Positions 42,426 through 50,200 of a stretch of DNA of 64,000 nucleotides are shown piece by piece. Under the pieces are notes generated by a model. The model searched no databases. It worked only from the letters and a program-made list of their open reading frames with translations, and was not told where the DNA came from. The DNA is from Alteromonas sp. CI.11.F.A3 (GTDB taxonomy: Bacteria; Pseudomonadota; Gammaproteobacteria; Enterobacterales; Alteromonadaceae). The stretch spans positions 4,154,001 through 4,218,000 of the forward strand of contig NZ_CP136708.1 of NCBI RefSeq assembly GCF_032925565.1, given 5' to 3'. Made by a program: the position numbers and the translations under genes. The first letter of the stretch is position 1, and every line of letters starts with the position of its first letter.

Positions 42426-42959
42426 ATGTCTTCGAAAAGCAATTTCATATTAATGGCTGAATACAATAAATGGATGAACGCTTCTATCTATTCTGCTGCG
42501 TCGAATTTAAGCTCAGTGGAACTTGCCAAGGATAGAGGGGCTTTCTTTGGATCTATCATCGGTACACTCAATCATATCGTGGTGGCAGATATAATTTGGC
42601 TTAAACGTTTTGCCACTCATCCCAAAGCTTTTACAGCATTAGATTCGTTAGCATCGAAGCCTAAACCTGAAAAACTAGACACACTTCTGTTCTCAGAACT
42701 CGCCCTGCTTAAACAAGAAAGGGTAAATCTGGATAATACAATCTTGAATTTTGTTAATCAGCTTTCCGAGGGCGTTTTAGCAAGTGACCTAAACTATCAA
42801 AATATGGGAGGCGTCTCGTATTCAAAATGCTTCGCACATCTATTGCTGCATTTCTTTAATCATCAAACTCATCATCGTGGACAGGTGTCTACACTGTTGT
42901 CACAACTTGGTGTAGATTTAGGCGTCACGGATTTGCTAGTTAAAATACCCAATGCGTAA
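42426..42959 (+). CDS. Cassette 6: DinB-family protein
   Basis: 177 residues with the four-helix DinB fold. Metal-binding histidines are in IGTLNHIVVADIIWL and FFNHQTHHRGQV. DinB-like proteins act as metal-dependent thiol transferases or hydrolases, but the substrate here is unknown. The start lies only 22 bases into the cassette. Confidence 0.88.
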   Translation: MSSKSNFILMAEYNKWMNASIYSAASNLSSVELAKDRGAFFGSIIGTLNHIVVADIIWLKRFATHPKAFTALDSLASKPKPEKLDTLLFSELALLKQERVNLDNTILNFVNQLSEGVLASDLNYQNMGGVSYSKCFAHLLLHFFNHQTHHRGQVSTLLSQLGVDLGVTDLLVKIPNA

Positions 42960-42962
42960 AGG

Positions 42963-43070
42963 GCATAACAAAAAAATTAAGTCACTCACTTCGTTCGCTG
43001 GGACGCAAACACGCGGGGCGGCTTCGCCATTATGCCCCACATGTCTGCGCCCCTTATTTAAAAGTTAGGC
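42963..43070 (+). repeat. attC of cassette 6
   Basis: R'' GCATAAC, R' GTTAGGC; arms CTGGGACGC and CTGCGCCCC. Confidence 0.93.
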
Positions 43071-43480
43071 GTCATTTACTAACAGCATTAAAAAGTAAGT
43101 TCAGCAGTGACATTTCAGCATCAAGGTTGTTTCACTAGGTTGTCTTCGTGGCTAGCTTTCTCAGTTGTTTAAATGACTTTAGCAACGCGGATTTTATCAA
43201 CACAGCAACGCCAACAGTCAACACTACAAGTTGTCTAAACTCGCTCTTTTATCCAGCAATGTCCTTAACATCTGGCATTTCGCACAGGGTTGTTTTATCT
43301 TAATTTCAATAATTTAAATAAGTGGCCTTATCGGCTAGTGGTGGCAGCAAAGCTGCGTACTTTCCTTTGTACGCCTAACAAAACGCTGTTGGCACTCCCT
43401 TCGGTCGCTGGGACGCTAACACGTGGGCTGGCTCGCTTCGCTCGGATTTTAGCCCACGTGCTAGCGCCCCAAAGCTTAGC
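43064..43480 (+). repeat. Cassette 7: gene-less family B unit, copy 1
   Basis: 417 bases from GTTAGGC. No credible gene; the open frame from 43290 runs through the attC into the next gene. It contains TGGCATTTCGCACAGGGTTG, an AT-rich stretch near 43300-43320 that could hold a promoter, and two stems just before R'': GCAGC/GCTGC and GCGTAC/GTACGC. Confidence 0.88.
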
Positions 43481-43487
43481 GTTATGC
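43373..43487 (+). repeat. attC of cassette 7
   Basis: R'' GCCTAAC, R' GTTATGC; arms GCTGGGACGC and CTAGCGCCCC; longer central stem with GGCTCGCTTCGCTC. Confidence 0.92.
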
Positions 43488-43502
43488 GATAAGGATATCG
43501 AT

Positions 43503-44003
43503 TTGAATTTTTTGGTAGTTATAGCAAGCTCTAGGTCTGATGGTAATACTGCAAAGTTATCCCATGTTATTGCAGATAGTCTTCAAGCCCAGACCGTTGA
43601 TCTTCAAAAGTTATCAATTTCATATTTTGATTACGAAAATCGCAATAAATCTGATGACTTTATTCCGTTAATTGAACGCATAGTGTCATCAGACTTTGTT
43701 GTATTCGCTACGCCTGTATACTGGTATTCCATGTCGGCACAGATGAAAACCTTCTTTGACCGTATTACTGATTTGCTAACAGTAAACAGAGAACTAGGGC
43801 GAAAGCTGCGGGGTATGCCAATATCGGTAGTTGCTACAGGTACAGATGCGGAATTGCCTTCTAGTTTCAAAAGCCAATTCGAGCTAATCTCTGGCTACCT
43901 AGGGCTGGTCTATCACGAACCTCTCTATTGTTGCTGTCCGGATGAATTCAGCCTTCAGCAACACCAGCAGGCAATCCAAGGTTATCTTAACAAAATCGCA
44001 TAA
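43503..44003 (+). CDS. Cassette 8: flavodoxin-fold NADPH-dependent FMN reductase
   Basis: 166 residues. The flavin phosphate loop is SSRSDGNTAKL and the isoalloxazine-side loop is TPVYWYSMSAQMKTFFDRI, as in the NADPH-dependent FMN reductase/flavodoxin family. Two cysteines precede CPDEF near the C-terminus. The start is a TTG at 43503 with AAGGA 7 bases upstream; the frame extends into the previous cassette but not as a gene. The stop is inside R''. Confidence 0.87.
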   Translation: MNFLVVIASSRSDGNTAKLSHVIADSLQAQTVDLQKLSISYFDYENRNKSDDFIPLIERIVSSDFVVFATPVYWYSMSAQMKTFFDRITDLLTVNRELGRKLRGMPISVVATGTDAELPSSFKSQFELISGYLGLVYHEPLYCCCPDEFSLQQHQQAIQGYLNKIA

Positions 44004-44113
44004 CAAACTGCTGTAGTCGCTCGCGGGCTCGCTGGGACGCAAACACATGGGCTGCGTCGCTTCGCTCCTAAATTTTAGCCCATGTGTCTCCGCCCCTAAG
44101 CAGGGCGTTAGGC
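43998..44113 (+). repeat. attC of cassette 8
   Basis: R'' GCATAAC, R' GTTAGGC; arms CTGGGACGC and CTCCGCCCC. Confidence 0.92.
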
Positions 44114-44511
44114 GTCATTTACTTACAGCTTAAAAAAGGGGGTCAATCGTGACATTCCAGCATAAAGGCTGTTTCACTAGGTTGTCTTTGCGGCTAGCTT
44201 TTCGGTAGTTTCAACGGCTTTAGCAACGCGCTTTTCATCAACACCGCAACGCCAACATTCAACATCACTAGCTTTCTAAACTCGCTCATTTATCCAGCAA
44301 TGTCGTTAACATCTGGCATTTCGCACAGGGTTGTTTTATCTTAAATTTAATAATTTAAACATGCGGTCTAATTGGCTAGTGGTGGCAGCAGAGCTGCGTA
44401 CTTTCAGTTGTACGCCTAACAAAACGCTGTTGGCACTCCCTTCGGTCGCTGGGACGCTAACACGGGGCCGCTTCGCGATTATAGCCCCATGTTAGCGCCC
44501 CAAAGCTTAAA
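44107..44511 (+). repeat. Cassette 9: gene-less family B unit, copy 2
   Basis: 405 bases, collinear with cassette 7 (TTTCACTAGGTTGTCTT, CATCTGGCATTTCGCACAGG, GCGTAC/GTACGC) with many substitutions. It is not adjacent to copy 1; the flavin reductase cassette lies between. No gene. Confidence 0.9.
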
Positions 44512-44518
44512 GTTAGGT
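44414..44518 (+). repeat. attC of cassette 9
   Basis: R'' GCCTAAC, R' GTTAGGT; arms GCTGGGACGC and TTAGCGCCCC. Confidence 0.92.
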
Positions 44519-44523
44519 GATAA

Positions 44524-44856
44524 GTGGAGAGTCTAAGAACAAGCCTTTTTTTATGTGGCGCTTTCTCTTATTTGTATTTTTTATATAAATACGTCAATGC
44601 ACTCGACCTAGTTTGCAAAGAGTTGAAGTCGCAAGACAATTTAAAGGTTTTTGGTATAACGGTAGAGCCGACAAAGTTAATTTTACTTGCAACTCCCAAG
44701 CTGACTGCTACGTTGATAAGTCGCTCGTATATGAAAGGTCGTCAAAGTGATTCGAGTTTTGTGTGCGCTCATAATTTGGCAAGAAAATACTTTTTAGCTA
44801 TGGCTTTCTCTGCGCTTTCTTCGTTTTTATTGGTAGTTTTGCTCAAGGATGTTTGA
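44524..44856 (+). CDS. Cassette 10: small membrane protein
   Basis: 110 residues starting at GTG. Hydrophobic segments near 5-24 and 90-107 with a basic cytoplasmic-like middle. No recognised family. No strong ribosome site, so the start is tentative. It begins 12 bases into the cassette. Confidence 0.65.
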   Translation: MESLRTSLFLCGAFSYLYFLYKYVNALDLVCKELKSQDNLKVFGITVEPTKLILLATPKLTATLISRSYMKGRQSDSSFVCAHNLARKYFLAMAFSALSSFLLVVLLKDV

Positions 44857-44872
44857 GATGTCACCTAACAAC

Positions 44873-44970
44873 TCAATAAACTCGCTCACTACGTTCGCTG
44901 GGACGCATACACGCAGGGCGGCTTCGCCATTATGCCCCACGCGCCTGCGCCCGTTATTGAAAAGTTATAT
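44873..44970 (+). repeat. attC of cassette 10
   Basis: R'' ACCTAAC, R' GTTATAT; arms CTGGGACGC and CTGCGCCCG. Confidence 0.92.
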
Positions 44971-44985
44971 TTTTCAAGGAAGACA

Positions 44986-45360
44986 ATGAGATCAACGCTT
45001 TTATTAGTCATCGTTTTTTCTGTTCAAGCGTATGCATCAAGAGTTATTGACGCCACGAGTCTTACTACCAACCTAGCTGATAATTTAGGTTTTGATGTCA
45101 TAAAAACTAAGGATAAATTTGGTTTAACTATTGAGCTGAAAGGTCCTAGTGAACTCGATGGTTCTTGTAAGCCTCTTGCGGCTGGTCATTTTGTTATTAA
45201 AAATGACGAAGAAGTATCAGCTTTTATTGGTAGTGCTCACCCCAGTGAACCCCAATCTACTAGTTTTATTGCCGACGCAAATAACACTGAGTTGGTTGCT
45301 TTTATTGATTACCAGTGTGAAAGCACGTCCAAAAGGTATACTGTTTCTAGTAATGAATAA
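44986..45360 (+). CDS. Cassette 11: secreted small protein
   Basis: 124 residues. A signal peptide (MRSTLLLVIVFSVQAYA) precedes a beta-rich mature part with two cysteines (DGSCKPLAAG and DYQCES) that could form a disulfide. The ATG at 44986 has CAAGGAAG upstream; the frame from 44932 lies in the preceding attC. No family recognised. Probably periplasmic. Confidence 0.72.
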   Translation: MRSTLLLVIVFSVQAYASRVIDATSLTTNLADNLGFDVIKTKDKFGLTIELKGPSELDGSCKPLAAGHFVIKNDEEVSAFIGSAHPSEPQSTSFIADANNTELVAFIDYQCESTSKRYTVSSNE

Positions 45361-45366
45361 GCACAA

Positions 45367-45474
45367 ATATAACAACTCAATAAACTCGCTCACTACGTTC
45401 ACTGGGACGCATACACGCAGGGCGGCTTCGCCATTATGCCCTACGTGCCTGCGCCCGTTATTGAAAAGTTAGGT
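45367..45474 (+). repeat. attC of cassette 11
   Basis: R'' ATATAAC, R' GTTAGGT; arms CTGGGACGC and CTGCGCCCG. Close to the attC of cassette 10. Confidence 0.92.
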
Positions 45475-45480
45475 GCTTCA

Positions 45481-45846
45481 ATGGCATTCAAACCACCTTT
45501 CCATGAACAAATACTAGAACTCGCTTTGACTATGACCAACGAGCCTTCAACAAAAGTTTACTGGGAAGCACATAATAAGCTTAGAGTCATTTGCGAAACT
45601 CACAAGAACTCAGCTCTAGATCACCCGTTTCAGTGGGAAACTCTTGCTGACTTCACTGTGGATAGTGAAGTGAAATTAGCTGTGTATTTAAAGGCTCTTG
45701 AATTAGCGCAAAAGTACAACCTGCTTTCATACGTTGTATCGGTTGCTACAGAGATCTCGGAATTATACTTGGAGCAAAATGACAATGACCATGCAATGAT
45801 TTATTCTAAAATCGCAAAGACTGCCACTCTACAGATGGAAGTATAA
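45481..45846 (+). CDS. Cassette 12: helical-repeat protein of unknown function
   Basis: 121 residues, cytoplasmic, mostly helix with a TPR-like end (VVSVATEISELYLEQNDNDHAMIYSKIAKTA in part). The ATG at 45481 is 13 bases into the cassette; upstream frame is attC. No catalytic motif is seen. Confidence 0.7.
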   Translation: MAFKPPFHEQILELALTMTNEPSTKVYWEAHNKLRVICETHKNSALDHPFQWETLADFTVDSEVKLAVYLKALELAQKYNLLSYVVSVATEISELYLEQNDNDHAMIYSKIAKTATLQMEV

Positions 45847-45876
45847 AAAGTTGATTAAAGGTTGGTTTAGGCACGC

Positions 45877-45984
45877 ACCTAACAAAAAAATCAAGTCACT
45901 CACTTCGTTCGCTGGGACGCATACATGAGGGGCGGCTTCGCCATTATGCCCCACATGCCTGCGCCCCTTATTTAAAAGTTAAAT
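45877..45984 (+). repeat. attC of cassette 12
   Basis: R'' ACCTAAC, R' GTTAAAT; arms CTGGGACGC and CTGCGCCCC. Confidence 0.92.
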
Positions 45985-46435
45985 GCCTATGAGTATCAGA
46001 ACAACACTTTTAATTTTTTTCTGTTTGTTTAGCTCGAAAATAATTGCGAACGGTTGTGAAAGTTCAGTTGCTACGAAAGACTTCACATCAATTCTTTCAA
46101 ACTGTGTCACAAAGAATGATCCGAACCAACGCAACCAACTGGCGATTTTGCAGAAGAATGTAATTCACCAATTTGGTTCGTTGGATAGCAAGCCAGAGTT
46201 TATTCAAAGTTTGTATGAGCAAGCCAAACAAGGAAATAAACGAGCTCAGCATACTTATGGACTTATTTGTTATTTTTTCTACACGCCAACATATCAGGAA
46301 TGGAAAGGTATACCACCAAATACAAGCTTTACCGCAAATAATACCGAGTATCGTCAATTCCAATTAGAAAGAGAAAGTATTTCAAATGAATGCAAGGAAT
46401 GGATCACGAAGTCAGGTCTTCAAACAAAATGGTAA
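45983..46435 (+). CDS. Cassette 13: secreted protein of unknown function
   Basis: 150 residues. Signal peptide (MSIRTTLLIFFCLFSSKIIA) then a mature part with several cysteines (NGCESS, NCVTKND, NECKEW) and SLYEQAKQGNKRAQHTYGLICYF, reminiscent of a Sel1-like helix pair. The start at 45983 or 45989 lies inside or next to the R' core, so the gene has almost no leader of its own. Confidence 0.7.
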   Translation: MPMSIRTTLLIFFCLFSSKIIANGCESSVATKDFTSILSNCVTKNDPNQRNQLAILQKNVIHQFGSLDSKPEFIQSLYEQAKQGNKRAQHTYGLICYFFYTPTYQEWKGIPPNTSFTANNTEYRQFQLERESISNECKEWITKSGLQTKW

Positions 46436-46453
46436 AGGATGTTTTAAGAAGGC

Positions 46454-46558
46454 ATTTAACAAGGCGCTTAACTCGTTCCCTTCGGTCACTGGGACACAAA
46501 CACGCGGCGGCTTCGCCATTTTCGCCGCATGTTTGCGCCCGTTAGCTTAGCGTTAGGT
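46454..46558 (+). repeat. attC of cassette 13
   Basis: R'' ATTTAAC, R' GTTAGGT; arms CTGGGACAC and TTGCGCCCG. Confidence 0.9.
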
Positions 46559-46576
46559 GCTTCAGGGTAGGCTCTA

Positions 46577-46951
46577 TTGATTTCAGTTTTCTTAATCTCT
46601 TTAGCTATTTGGGTTGTCTTTTTTCTAATAGCAGCCAAGGTCAATAAACGGCTCTCGACATTGGGGAACGTATTATTTTATTTAGCCTCTTTTGTCTTAT
46701 TTATACTTTATGGCTACTATTTTGAAGCATCGGAATATGGCAGGGTGAATAGGCAACGTGAACTTATTATCACACTAGTAATTGTTTATTCATTGCCAAT
46801 TTTTATTACTGGTTGCATTGTCAAGCTCGTGGACCGACACTGCAGCAGTCTTAGTTATTTCATAGGTGCTGTCTTGGCTGCATTAATCAGTTTGGTTTGG
46901 CCGTTTTTCTCTTTGGTTACATCGTGCGAAATTGGCTCAGACTGCATTTAG
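46577..46951 (+). CDS. Cassette 14: four-helix membrane protein
   Basis: 124 residues, TTG start with GGTAGG upstream. Four hydrophobic segments (SVFLISLAIWVVFFLIAA, VLFYLASFVLFILYGYYF, LIITLVIVYSLPIFITGC, LSYFIGAVLAALISLVW). No family recognised. Confidence 0.68.
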   Translation: MISVFLISLAIWVVFFLIAAKVNKRLSTLGNVLFYLASFVLFILYGYYFEASEYGRVNRQRELIITLVIVYSLPIFITGCIVKLVDRHCSSLSYFIGAVLAALISLVWPFFSLVTSCEIGSDCI

Positions 46952-46991
46952 TATTTCTAGACTCTCTGATACGGAGGCTTAATCAGTACGC

Positions 46992-47108
46992 ACCTAACAA
47001 ACAACTGTAGCCGTTCGCTGGCGCTCACTGGGACAATAACAAGCAGGCTCAGTCGCTCCGCTCCAAGTTTAGCCTGCGTGTTATTGCCCCTAAGTTGGGC
47101 GGTTAGTT
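46992..47108 (+). repeat. attC of cassette 14
   Basis: R'' ACCTAAC, R' GTTAGTT; arms CACTGGGACAAT and TATTGCCCC. The arms differ from the main group, as in cassettes 16 and 20. Confidence 0.88.
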
Positions 47109-47125
47109 GCCTAGGGAGATTGTCT

Positions 47126-47512
47126 TTGATACCGGAGTATTGGAAAAATTTCATCATTAAAAATGAATTAGTGGGCGAATACTGTGAAATTCCAGAATCC
47201 GCTGATTTGTCAGAGTTAGATGGTGGTAACCTTAAGCTACTCGATGAATATCAAATTCTAAATGAGGCTAACGAGTTTTATCCTGGAATCGCAGTAAAGA
47301 AATTTGGGTACATTCCTGTTGCTAGTTGCTCACTAGGTTCCGGTGATCCATATTTCATAAACATAAATGATGGCGTTAATGGAAACTTGTATAGAATTTA
47401 TCACGATGCTGAAATGATTGATGATGAATCTTACAATATGGATGAAGCCGCTAATGTAGTACTAGCTGATTACGCAGATTTACTGAAATACCTCTGCAAA
47501 AACGGCAACTAA
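47126..47512 (+). CDS. Cassette 15: SMI1/KNR4 (SUKH)-like protein
   Basis: 128 residues, start TTG at 47126 with AGGGAG 7 bases upstream. LSELDGGNLKLLDEYQILN, a hydrophobic-glycine-aspartate pattern (ASCSLGSGDPYFININ) and a final helix (NVVLADYADLLKYL) fit the SUKH fold, which often serves as immunity protein against nuclease toxins or contact-dependent toxins. No toxin is adjacent, so it may be an orphan immunity gene. Its stop is inside R''. Confidence 0.7.
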   Translation: MIPEYWKNFIIKNELVGEYCEIPESADLSELDGGNLKLLDEYQILNEANEFYPGIAVKKFGYIPVASCSLGSGDPYFININDGVNGNLYRIYHDAEMIDDESYNMDEAANVVLADYADLLKYLCKNGN

Positions 47513-47603
47513 CAAACGCCTCAACAAAGGACGCAAGATGCTTGGCTTGCGTCACTTCGTTCCTAATTTTAGCCAAGCATCTTGCGCCTGTTAGGCGGGC
47601 GTT
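47507..47603 (+). repeat. attC of cassette 15, interrupted in R' by an IS
   Basis: R'' AACTAAC, left part AAGGACGCAAGATGC, right part GCATCTTGCGCC, then GGCGGGCGTT where the insertion begins. The remainder of R' (ATGC or TATGC) lies at about 49225-49229 on the far side of the element. Confidence 0.85.
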
Positions 47604-47689
47604 GGTATGACTCCCCTTGTCAATAAAAACCGAGTGTCTCCCTGACATTTTTTCGGTCCATAATTAGCTGTGTTCTTACTCATATTAAA

Positions 47690-47937
47690 TGAGCTAACGC
47701 ACCGGATGAGGCAGTAATGTCGTCGGTTGTCATGGCGAGTGTCGCCCCAGTGGTATTAATGGATTATTCACCTTTCAGTGAACAGCGCCTACCTTACTCA
47801 CTCCGCCGTATCCCGGTGACCGCTCAGCCTTTCTCATCAGTCTATGCTCGTGGGTCAATAACCGTTAAGTTATTGCCATCATAACGCCCTCGTAGGTTGT
47901 GCCACATTCCGCGGCCTGATCCGAATGCGTTAGCTCA
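47690..47937 (-). ncRNA. Candidate bridge/seek RNA of the IS
   Basis: The non-coding part 3' of the transposase is where IS1111-group elements encode their guide RNA. It is bounded by a perfect 12-base inverted repeat (TGAGCTAACGCA at 47690, TGCGTTAGCTCA at 47926). CATAACGCCC at 47880-47889 is the reverse complement of GGGCGTTATG, the rebuilt target junction. GTGTC (47739) and GGTAT (47752) repeat the sequences of the two element ends. Limits of the RNA and its folds are not determined. Confidence 0.5.
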
Positions 47938-47947
47938 AACTCGCTTA

Positions 47948-49102
47948 TCATGCAGGTACTCTGCTCAATCTCAATTTTGGATTAACTGGCGTAAGCACCA
48001 CTTCTTTAGCGATAGCCCATATGTAGGCTGCCATCTCTCTGGCTATTGCGGTGATAATGAGATTGTAATACTTACCTTTTTTACTCATTCGCTGGTAGCG
48101 TTTGCACAGACGAAGCTGTGCTTTCCACGCAATATCGACGATGTCTTTGGGTAGCCCTTCTTGGCGAATTTGAATATCCGTCGAGATATTGGCTGGATAG
48201 CGATAACTATGTGCGCCCTCAATGAGTAAGCGCCTAGCTCTACCATTCCCACATTTGGTTATTGCGCCTAAGTGCCGTTTTCCACCAGAGGAATGTTCGC
48301 TGGGTACCAAGCCTAAATAAGCCATGAGCTTTCTAGGATGGTCGAAGCGGTGTAAATCTCCAAGTTCAGCAACAACCCCAACCGCCACTAGCAGCCTCAC
48401 ACCACGCATGGCTTGGATCGCTTTAACGACAGGATAATAACGCCACTGGTGTACATGATGGGTTAGCTCATTATCCAGCCTTTCTAAGCGGCGGATCCGC
48501 TCTTCAATAGTCTGCAACTGTTCCTGCAATACGATTTGCTGCGCCGGATGAGGTAATATCAGTTCAGTCAGCCACCGCAGATGTTTCTTCGACCAATTAG
48601 CAGTGCCTTCATACCGAATATTGTTTCTCAGCAGCAGCGCTTTGAGTTGGTATTTGGCTTCTTTTAAATCTTTCATCGCAAGCTCTCGAGCGCGGGATAA
48701 ATCTCTTACCGCTCCATCTTCAGGCTCAGGAACATAGATAGGTGTAAGATCTTCCGACTTTAGTAACTTCACTAATTTAAGTGCATCACGGCGGTCAGTC
48801 TTAATCCGTTCACCAGGCTTTTTGGGTATAAGGGACGGCGCTACAACATAGCAACAATGCCCTAAACTTGTGATAAGTCGGTAGATCCAATATCCACATG
48901 GCCCTGCTTCATACACCACATGAATTGTCGCGCCCGGATACTTCGATTCAAACTGACGGATAAGCTTTTTGACGCTGACTTTTGAAGAAGGAATGCGGCC
49001 ATAGTGCACCGCACTTACTCCACGCTGCTCTTCACAATAAGCTACTTCGTGAAATTCTTTGTGAGTATCTAATCCTAAAAAAACTATGCTATGTTTGTTC
49101 AT
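47948..49102 (-). CDS. IS110-family transposase (DEDD)
   Basis: 384 residues. The RuvC-like DEDD residues are visible: Asp in FLGLDTHKE, Glu in VVYEAGPCGYW, and both Asp in KTDRRDALKL. The C-terminal Tnp20 domain has AYLGLVPSEHSSGGKRHLGAITKCGNGRARRLL in two parts, including the conserved serine block. The ATG at 49102 has GGAGG 5 bases upstream and is preferred over 49114. The frame is intact, so the element may be active. Confidence 0.93.
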   Translation of the reverse strand: MNKHSIVFLGLDTHKEFHEVAYCEEQRGVSAVHYGRIPSSKVSVKKLIRQFESKYPGATIHVVYEAGPCGYWIYRLITSLGHCCYVVAPSLIPKKPGERIKTDRRDALKLVKLLKSEDLTPIYVPEPEDGAVRDLSRARELAMKDLKEAKYQLKALLLRNNIRYEGTANWSKKHLRWLTELILPHPAQQIVLQEQLQTIEERIRRLERLDNELTHHVHQWRYYPVVKAIQAMRGVRLLVAVGVVAELGDLHRFDHPRKLMAYLGLVPSEHSSGGKRHLGAITKCGNGRARRLLIEGAHSYRYPANISTDIQIRQEGLPKDIVDIAWKAQLRLCKRYQRMSKKGKYYNLIITAIAREMAAYIWAIAKEVVLTPVNPKLRLSRVPA

Positions 49103-49247
49103 GCTAGCCTCCAAATGATTTAGTCTTAAGCAAACTAATAATGGACTCCGGCCGGCGCTCCGGTGGCTGAAAAGTTAACCCACGAAAATGCGGAGGCTAG
49201 CATTTCTCAGGGAGTCATTGTGTCTATGCACCTAGGAGACATCGATA

Positions 49248-49634
49248 GTGATTTCACACATTACGTTAGGAACTAACGATCTCAATAAAGCTATTGGGTT
49301 TTATGACCAAATTCTCGGTCTAATCGCTGCAAAACAAGTAGCAAAAACCGAAGACGTTGTGTTTTATGCATTTCCAGGCTCTGATACAAAGTTATCCATT
49401 ACTAAACCACACAATGAAAACCCTGCGACATTCGGTAATGGAACCATGTTGGCACTCAAAGTTAACAGTAATGAACTTGTTAAAGAGATCTATCAGTTAG
49501 CAATCAGCCTAGGCTCGATTAGCGAAGGAAAGCCTGGCCCGCGAAATGATAATGCTTATTTTGCTTCTTACATTCGGGATTTGGATAATAATAAAATCGC
49601 GGTTTTTCATAGAGATGACAGTATAAGTGCATAA
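49248..49634 (+). CDS. Cassette 16: VOC/glyoxalase-fold protein
   Basis: 128 residues, GTG start after AGGAG. ISHITLGTNDLNKAIGFYDQILGL opens the first beta-alpha-beta-beta-beta unit, and NAYFASYIRDLDNNKIAVFHR closes the second with the usual D-x-x-N-K. The first-strand His and late Glu/His ligands of metallo-glyoxalases are only partly kept. Substrate unknown; relatives include glyoxalase I and fosfomycin-modifying enzymes. The cassette leader is split by the IS. Confidence 0.85.
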   Translation: MISHITLGTNDLNKAIGFYDQILGLIAAKQVAKTEDVVFYAFPGSDTKLSITKPHNENPATFGNGTMLALKVNSNELVKEIYQLAISLGSISEGKPGPRNDNAYFASYIRDLDNNKIAVFHRDDSISA

Positions 49635-49733
49635 CAAACGCATAAACACTCGCTTCGCTCGCGGGGGACAAATACACGTAGGCACCCCTCGCTCTGCTCG
49701 GTATTTTAGCCTACGTATATTTGCCCGTTATGT
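49629..49733 (+). repeat. attC of cassette 16
   Basis: R'' GCATAAC, R' GTTATGT; arms GGGGGACAAATA and TATTTGCCC. R'' predicts that the cassette began with GTTATGC, now split by the IS. Confidence 0.9.
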
Positions 49734-49749
49734 GCCAAAAGGAATTTGA

Positions 49750-50187
49750 ATGCGCAAGAATAGTCAACTAATAATCGCTGGCAGTTTAAGCATCTTGGCT
49801 GCATTACTTCATATTAGTTGTATTTTCGGCGGTCCTGACTGGTATCTCTTTTTTGGTGCTGGTCAACGAATGGCTCAGCTCGCTGCTCAGGGCGACCCGT
49901 ATCCCACAATTGCCACTTTGGTTATTGCTTCAATTCTTACCGGCTGGGGCTTATATGCTTTTTCTGGTGCAGGCATCATCGTTAAATTACCACTACTAAA
50001 AACCTGTTTAGCGTTAATCACTGCCATCTATTTGTTGCGTGGCATCGCAGGTTTAGTTGGTCCATTTCTAACCTCAGACCCTGTGGTACATCAAAATTCA
50101 ATAACATTTTGGTTAGTAAGCTCAATTGTATGCTGTATTTATGGTACGTTTTATTTATTGGGCACAGTAAAGTTATGGCGGCAGTAG
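49750..50187 (+). CDS. Cassette 17: four-helix membrane protein
   Basis: 145 residues. Four membrane segments: IIAGSLSILAALLHISCIF, IATLVIASILTGWGLYAF, TCLALITAIYLLRGIAGLV, SSIVCCIYGTFYLLG. AHRLH-type small integral proteins are frequent in cassettes; no family is assigned. AAAAGGAATTTGA precedes the ATG. Confidence 0.75.
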   Translation: MRKNSQLIIAGSLSILAALLHISCIFGGPDWYLFFGAGQRMAQLAAQGDPYPTIATLVIASILTGWGLYAFSGAGIIVKLPLLKTCLALITAIYLLRGIAGLVGPFLTSDPVVHQNSITFWLVSSIVCCIYGTFYLLGTVKLWRQ

Positions 50188-50200
50188 AAAGTGTGCTGGC

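Larger units (their letters stand above)
47604..49224 (-). mobile_element. IS110-family insertion sequence, IS1111 group, inserted in attC
   Basis: About 1.62 kb. Subterminal inverted repeats ATGACTCCC (47607-47615) and GGGAGTCAT (49210-49218) leave 3 bases outside on one side and 6 on the other, the IS1111-group pattern. The transposase is encoded on the minus strand, with a long non-coding segment beyond its 3' end and a short one before its 5' end. The flanks join to GGCGGGCGTTATGCACC when the element is removed, restoring an attC core. No target duplication is evident. Boundaries are good to about one or two bases. Confidence 0.88.

Noticed and set aside
43290..43502. N-terminal extension of the flavin reductase frame
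   Set aside because: It is translated family B and attC sequence; the TTG at 43503 with AAGGA starts the flavodoxin fold.
47690..47937. The 12-base inverted repeat TGAGCTAACGCA/TGCGTTAGCTCA as a separate attC
   Set aside because: It contains attC-like core words (TAACGC, GCGTTAG) but lies inside the IS, has no L boxes, and is better explained as part of the guide RNA or a chance likeness.
47897..48154. 85-codon frame on the plus strand inside the IS
   Set aside because: Antisense to the end of the transposase and crossing the candidate guide RNA; no family features.
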